Shown piece by piece: positions 60,810 through 64,000 of a stretch of 64,000 bases of DNA; positions within the stretch are counted from its first letter, which is position 1, and the number at the start of each line of letters is the position of its first letter. The stretch covers positions 140,336 to 204,335 of the forward strand of contig CAZCSP010000002.1 in NCBI GenBank assembly GCA_964501275.1, given 5' to 3'. Below the pieces are notes generated by a model. It did not search any database, was not told the origin of the DNA, and worked only from the letters and a program-made list of their open reading frames with translations. A program made the position numbers and the translations under genes. This DNA comes from 55-13 sp964501275 (GTDB taxonomy: Bacteria; Armatimonadota; Fimbriimonadia; Fimbriimonadales; Fimbriimonadaceae).

Positions 60810-61485
60810 CGAATGGTCCGCTTTCTCCCTCATGGAGATACTCGTGGTCATCGCCATCATCGCGGTGATCGCCAGCTTGTTAATGCCCGTCTTTCTCTCG
60901 GCCAAGAAATCCGCGAAAAGGGTTTCTTGTATCTCGAATTTGCACCAGTTTGGTCTGGCTGCCAAGCTCTACGAAAGCGATTTCGATGAAAAACTGCCCC
61001 ACGAGAATCCGGCCAAGTGGTACATCGCGCACCTCAAAACCCACCTTGACCCGATGGCGGCCTACGTTTCCGATAAGCGCATCTATCACTGCCCAGACAA
61101 CCAATACGAGCGACAAACGAAAATCGGCGGCACCGACTTCACCATGCGGTTCGTTTTGGACCTGGCTGAATCCAGTAGCTTTCTTGGCCAAAAGTGGCGG
61201 ATCGTTCCCGACGGCAACTCGGTGCTGGTCTACTGCGGCAATCATCTGACAAATCCCAGCCATGGGATATCCGACACGCAGGGCGGGTCGATTGCAAACG
61301 GAACGTTTAACGGGTTGCGCTATAACGGAGCGGTGCAGAAGGTCCCCACAGCGAGCGTCAAGCAGCATCGAGAGGATTGGGGCGGCTTCGGCTCCGGCAT
61401 CGAGGCATGGAGTTACGAATGGCTTGAGTTCCCGGAAGAGACATTTCCACCGCGTATCGAGGTTCTGCCGCAAGCCGGTCCATGA
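60793..61485 (+). CDS. Prepilin-type N-terminal domain protein (DUF1559-like)
   Basis: The 230-aa product begins with a class III signal: basic residues, then AFSLMEILVVIAIIAVIASLL with the Glu of type IV pilins. CISNLHQFGLAAKLYESDFDEKLP is the marker seen in large families of such proteins in Armatimonadota and Planctomycetota. The rest is a secreted beta-rich domain. Processed by prepilin peptidase, then assembled or surface-displayed. Coupled to the preceding gene by overlap. Confidence 0.88.
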   Translation: MKRKRNEWSAFSLMEILVVIAIIAVIASLLMPVFLSAKKSAKRVSCISNLHQFGLAAKLYESDFDEKLPHENPAKWYIAHLKTHLDPMAAYVSDKRIYHCPDNQYERQTKIGGTDFTMRFVLDLAESSSFLGQKWRIVPDGNSVLVYCGNHLTNPSHGISDTQGGSIANGTFNGLRYNGAVQKVPTASVKQHREDWGGFGSGIEAWSYEWLEFPEETFPPRIEVLPQAGP

Positions 61486-61566
61486 CCCTCTCCCCTCGAG
61501 CCACTTACACCATCCGCCCCAGATGATGTAATCTCTACAAACGGGGGTGGGTTGCGGCCCGTTGAC

Positions 61567-61932
61567 ATGAAGTTTTTGCTAATCACCAGGGATCCAGAGA
61601 TTATCGAGGCGGCGAAAGAGGGGTTCCATCCGAGCGATGAGACGAAGATTTACGAGCAGTGGGCCGATGCCCTAGCGGATGCACAGGGGGCCGACCTGAT
61701 GTTCGTCGATCTGCTGGCCACCTTGTACGAGCCGCACAAGATCGCAGGCTACGAGGCGTTTGCCCACGCCAAAATGGACCACCCCATCGCCTCCAAAATC
61801 CCCCTCGTCCTCATCTCTCCGCCCGCCGCCTACGATCTGGACTTCATGGCCGGCTGGCCGGATTTCATCTTCGGCCACGTCCGGCGACCCGTGGACTACC
61901 GTGTTTTCCGCCGGGCATCGACTTGGATTTGA
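61567..61932 (+). CDS. Receiver-like small protein
   Basis: The 121-aa product MKFLLITRDPEIIEAAKEGF has an alpha/beta layout like a response-regulator receiver: ADLMFVDLLATLYEP supplies an Asp at the acceptor position, but the N-terminal acidic pair and the conserved Lys are not obvious. Its stop lies at the edge of a repeat nest. It may be a degenerate receiver; function unknown. Confidence 0.6.
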   Translation: MKFLLITRDPEIIEAAKEGFHPSDETKIYEQWADALADAQGADLMFVDLLATLYEPHKIAGYEAFAHAKMDHPIASKIPLVLISPPAAYDLDFMAGWPDFIFGHVRRPVDYRVFRRASTWI

Positions 61933-62520
61933 GGGGGAAGGGAGTTAGGGAATCTTTTAGAGCTTGTGCTTAAAATCAAGCTTCTACTCCTCGTCTGTAG
62001 TACGGCGTCATGGTGAGCGCAAGCCGCCCGAGCGTTTTGCCGCAAAGTCGAACCATCTCACCCGTATGTAGGTTGGAATGAAACTACAGACGGGTGAGGT
62101 CCTTCGACTCGCGACGAGCAAACGGCAAAGCTACAGACTTCTTCTGGCTCGCTCAGTAGGCTGTCAAGCCTCATTTATCATGTTATTGATGTCATCGTTT
62201 TGGGGCGAGGCTTGAAAGCGCTTCTCCACGCCGAAGGCGTCATACTCGACAGCGAAGGGTCAGGCGAAGCCGCCACCCTGGTACTGGCCACCCGGTTCCC
62301 CTGAGCCCCAACGGGGCTGCACTCTAAAAGCCTGTATCGGTGCAACCCTTTCAGGGTAGGGGATATTTGGAGGGCGTTTACCAGGGTTGATCCAGAGCTA
62401 ACAACCCGAAAAGACGACAAATGAAGCTTGACAAACTACCCAGGATGACGCCGCAGGAAGACTGACTTTACATACAAGTTGCTAGAGACTTCCCTCATTC
62501 CCTAACTCCCTACTTCCCCT
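61933..62520. repeat. 588-bp nest of repeats (families F, C and AAGCTTGACA)
   Basis: Outer arms GGGAGTTAGGGAAT (61940-61953) and its complement (62497-62510) are family F. Inside is a family C module (61999-62156), sharing 25 nt with the GIY-YIG element. Next come inverted AAGCTTGACA-type words at 62150-62180 and 62419-62446. No coding frame is credible. It separates the receiver-like gene from purA on the opposite strand. Confidence 0.65.
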
Positions 62521-62523
62521 TCC

Positions 62524-63813
62524 CTATCCCCAAATCAAGTCCGGTCTTACGATAATCGTCTCATCCCGATCCGGACCGACGCTGAGGATGGCAGGCGGCG
62601 TCTGGGTGAACTCTTCCATGAAGTCCAGGTAGGCACGGGCTTCGGTGGGGAGGTCTTCCAGTTTGCGGCACTTGCGCAGGTCGCCTTTCCAGCCGGGAAA
62701 TGAATAGTAAATCGGCTCGACTCGGGCGAAGTCGAAGCTGTTGGAAGGCACATAGTCGATCTCTTTACCATCGAGCTTGTATCCCACGGCGACCTTCACC
62801 GTTTCGAAATCGCTGAGGATGTCGAGGCGGGTCACCACGAGGCCGCTGAGGGAGTTCAGGCGGCAGGAATGGCGGAGCATGACCAAGTCCAACCAGCCAC
62901 AACGCCTTCCGCGCCCGGTGGTGGTGCCGTACTCTTTGCCGTGCTGGCGAATCCACTCGCCCACGTCGTCCAGCAGCTCGGTTGGGAAGGGGCCAGCGCC
63001 GACCCTGGTGGTGTACGCCTTACAAACGCCCAGGACCGAGTCGATCATGCGGGGGCCGATGCCTGTTCCGATGGCGGCTCCGCCCGAGGTGGGGTGGCTG
63101 GAGGTGACGTAGGGATAGGTGCCCGAGTCGAGGTCCAGGAAGGTTCCCTGCGCTCCCTCAAAGAGCACTCGCTCTCCGCCATAGACCGCCTCTTGGACGA
63201 TCGGGTCCGTATCCTTCACGAACGGGCGCAGGCGCTCAGCGTAGGCCTGGTACTCGGCCAGGAGAGCGCTGTAATCCAAGGGCTCTTTGCCGAACATCGC
63301 CAGCATCCGGTTCTTAACCTGCACGACTTCGGCGAATCGGGTCGGGAAAATCTTCGGGTCCACAAACTCGCCCATTCGGATGCCGATGCGAGCCACCTTG
63401 TCTTGGTAGGCGGGGCCGATGCCTCGGCTGGTGGTGCCGATGGGGTTGGAGCCCCGGGCTTCCTCTTCCAGAGAGTCGAGCATCCGGTGGTAGGGGAAGA
63501 CCACGTGGGCCGCGCTGGAGATCAACAGGGTTCCCAGGTCGCTCTTCTGAGCCCTGGTGCGGTCCAACTCCTCCAATAGCCCCTTGGGACAGACCACCAT
63601 GCCGCTCCCGACGATGGCGGTGGTTGCGGGGTGCAGGATTCCGGCGGGGATCAGGTGGAACTTGAACTCCTGGCCTCCCGTGATGACGGTGTGCCCGGCG
63701 TTGTTGCCGCCCGAATAGCGGACGACCAACTTGGCCTCTCCGCCCAGCACGTCGACAAGCTTGCCCTTCGCTTCGTCGCCCCATTGCGCGCCTACGATGA
63801 CTAGTGTTGGCAT
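62524..63813 (-). CDS. purA: Adenylosuccinate synthetase
   Basis: The 429-aa enzyme joins IMP and aspartate using GTP in AMP synthesis. Motifs: GAQWGDEAKGKLVD (P-loop, Asp 13), NNAGHTVITGGQEFKFHLIP, GTTSRGIGPAYQDK, GAQGTFLDLDSGTYPYVTSSH and TTTGRGRRCGWLDLV. Length is standard. A terminator and a longer pairing lie in the leader, one overlapping the GAGGAG ribosome site, so expression is probably controlled after initiation. Confidence 0.97.
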   Translation of the reverse strand: MPTLVIVGAQWGDEAKGKLVDVLGGEAKLVVRYSGGNNAGHTVITGGQEFKFHLIPAGILHPATTAIVGSGMVVCPKGLLEELDRTRAQKSDLGTLLISSAAHVVFPYHRMLDSLEEEARGSNPIGTTSRGIGPAYQDKVARIGIRMGEFVDPKIFPTRFAEVVQVKNRMLAMFGKEPLDYSALLAEYQAYAERLRPFVKDTDPIVQEAVYGGERVLFEGAQGTFLDLDSGTYPYVTSSHPTSGGAAIGTGIGPRMIDSVLGVCKAYTTRVGAGPFPTELLDDVGEWIRQHGKEYGTTTGRGRRCGWLDLVMLRHSCRLNSLSGLVVTRLDILSDFETVKVAVGYKLDGKEIDYVPSNSFDFARVEPIYYSFPGWKGDLRKCRKLEDLPTEARAYLDFMEEFTQTPPAILSVGPDRDETIIVRPDLIWG

Positions 63814-63825
63814 ATCCTATATCTC

Positions 63826-63895
63826 CTCATGGGCCGGACATGAAAAAGCCGGCGCATCCAAAGTCGAGGATCCGCCGGCCATTTCAGCCCATGAG
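63826..63895 (-). promoter_or_regulatory. purA leader: long stem enclosing a terminator hairpin
   Basis: CTCATGGGC (63826-63834) pairs perfectly with GCCCATGAG (63887-63895). It encloses the terminator stem at 63848-63879. On the minus strand the outer stem ends in GCCCATGAGGAG, which takes in the start of the purA ribosome-binding site. Two alternative folds could thus control readthrough and translation. Confidence 0.5.
63843..63879 (-). terminator. Intrinsic terminator in the purA leader
   Basis: GCCGGCGGATCC (minus strand) pairs with GGATGCGCCGGC over 12 bp with one mismatch and is followed by TTTTT at 63847-63843. It lies only 30 nt before the purA start, so a promoter cannot fit between them. 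Confidence 0.65.
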
Positions 63896-63929
63896 CCTTA
63901 TCTCAACTTGTTTAGTTTACATGATTTGG

Positions 63930-63985
63930 GGAGAGGGGGCATAGGGAGTAAGGGAATCAGGGCAGAAGGGAAAGAGGGAATAGGG
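63930..63985. repeat. GGGAATAGGG repeat (family F) at the window edge
   Basis: GGGAGTAAGGGAATC and AAAGAGGGAATAGGG match the words at 56098-56210 and 62493-62520. Only one side is visible before the window ends. Confidence 0.5.
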
Positions 63986-64000
63986 ACGACGACGAACGTG

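Noticed and set aside
1..64000. tRNA, rRNA or known riboswitch genes
   Set aside because: I scanned intergenic gaps for tRNA T-loop (GGTTCGAATCC) and CCA patterns and for conserved rRNA words and found none convincing; this is by eye and not a covariance search.

Overview
The window is bacterial chromosome of roughly 60 percent GC with closely packed genes, short intergenic gaps, many 4-nt overlaps between neighbours (including TTGA and GTGA) and frequent TTG or GTG starts. The content is heterotrophic: two sugar importers, several glycoside hydrolases (GH38-like, GH16, GH78-like, GH31), a three-subunit glycolate oxidase, a prepilin-like protein and secreted Cys-rich and HEAT proteins. This fits an environmental Armatimonadota (Fimbriimonadia-like) genome. 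That placement is inference from gene style, and Planctomycetota or Verrucomicrobiota cannot be excluded.

Layout. 1-1015: start of a membrane-protein gene and a 771-bp element with perfect 34-bp terminal inverted repeats that carries a GIY-YIG nuclease. 1078-3251: sugar importer permease and binding lipoprotein. 3428-7490: SAM methyltransferase and a GH38-like hydrolase, both interrupted in frame by repeat DNA; the hydrolase carries a whole REP-associated tyrosine transposase (RAYT). 7587-13069: fatty-acid cluster fabD-(hypothetical)-fabG-acpP-fabF, split by two opposite-strand toxin-antitoxin-like modules. 13236-22747: nitroreductase, secreted caspase-TPR protein, aldo/keto reductase, YjfB-like protein, a membrane/glycan operon and a DUF4139-like protein. 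22846-34297: TspO, twin HEAT proteins, class V aminotransferase with GNAT, C45-type hydrolase, GH16, a Phd/ParE pair and a membrane spermidine-synthase-like protein. 34375-42364: polysaccharide deacetylase, glcF-glcE-glcD, methyladenine glycosylase and a GH78-like protein. 42430-50641: small proteins, a two-component system, gyrB, a GxxExxY gene and a globin-coupled chemoreceptor. 50810-56097: riboflavin synthase, GH31, ribose-type importer. 56225-63813: YchF, a tyrosine recombinase, a lower-GC four-gene redox/Cys-rich/pilin operon, a repeat nest and purA with a terminator in its leader.

The most unusual signal is the repeat landscape. At least six families of short palindromic repeats sit between genes and, repeatedly, inside coding genes without breaking the frame: glcD, glcF, the methyltransferase, and two sites in the hydrolase. 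Three families each enclose a gene for a different small nuclease or nuclease-like protein: HUH/Y1 RAYT with family A, GxxExxY with family B, and GIY-YIG with family C. RAYT-REP partnership is established knowledge. The other two pairings are inferred here from the symmetric flanking repeats and suggest parallel nuclease-repeat systems in one genome.
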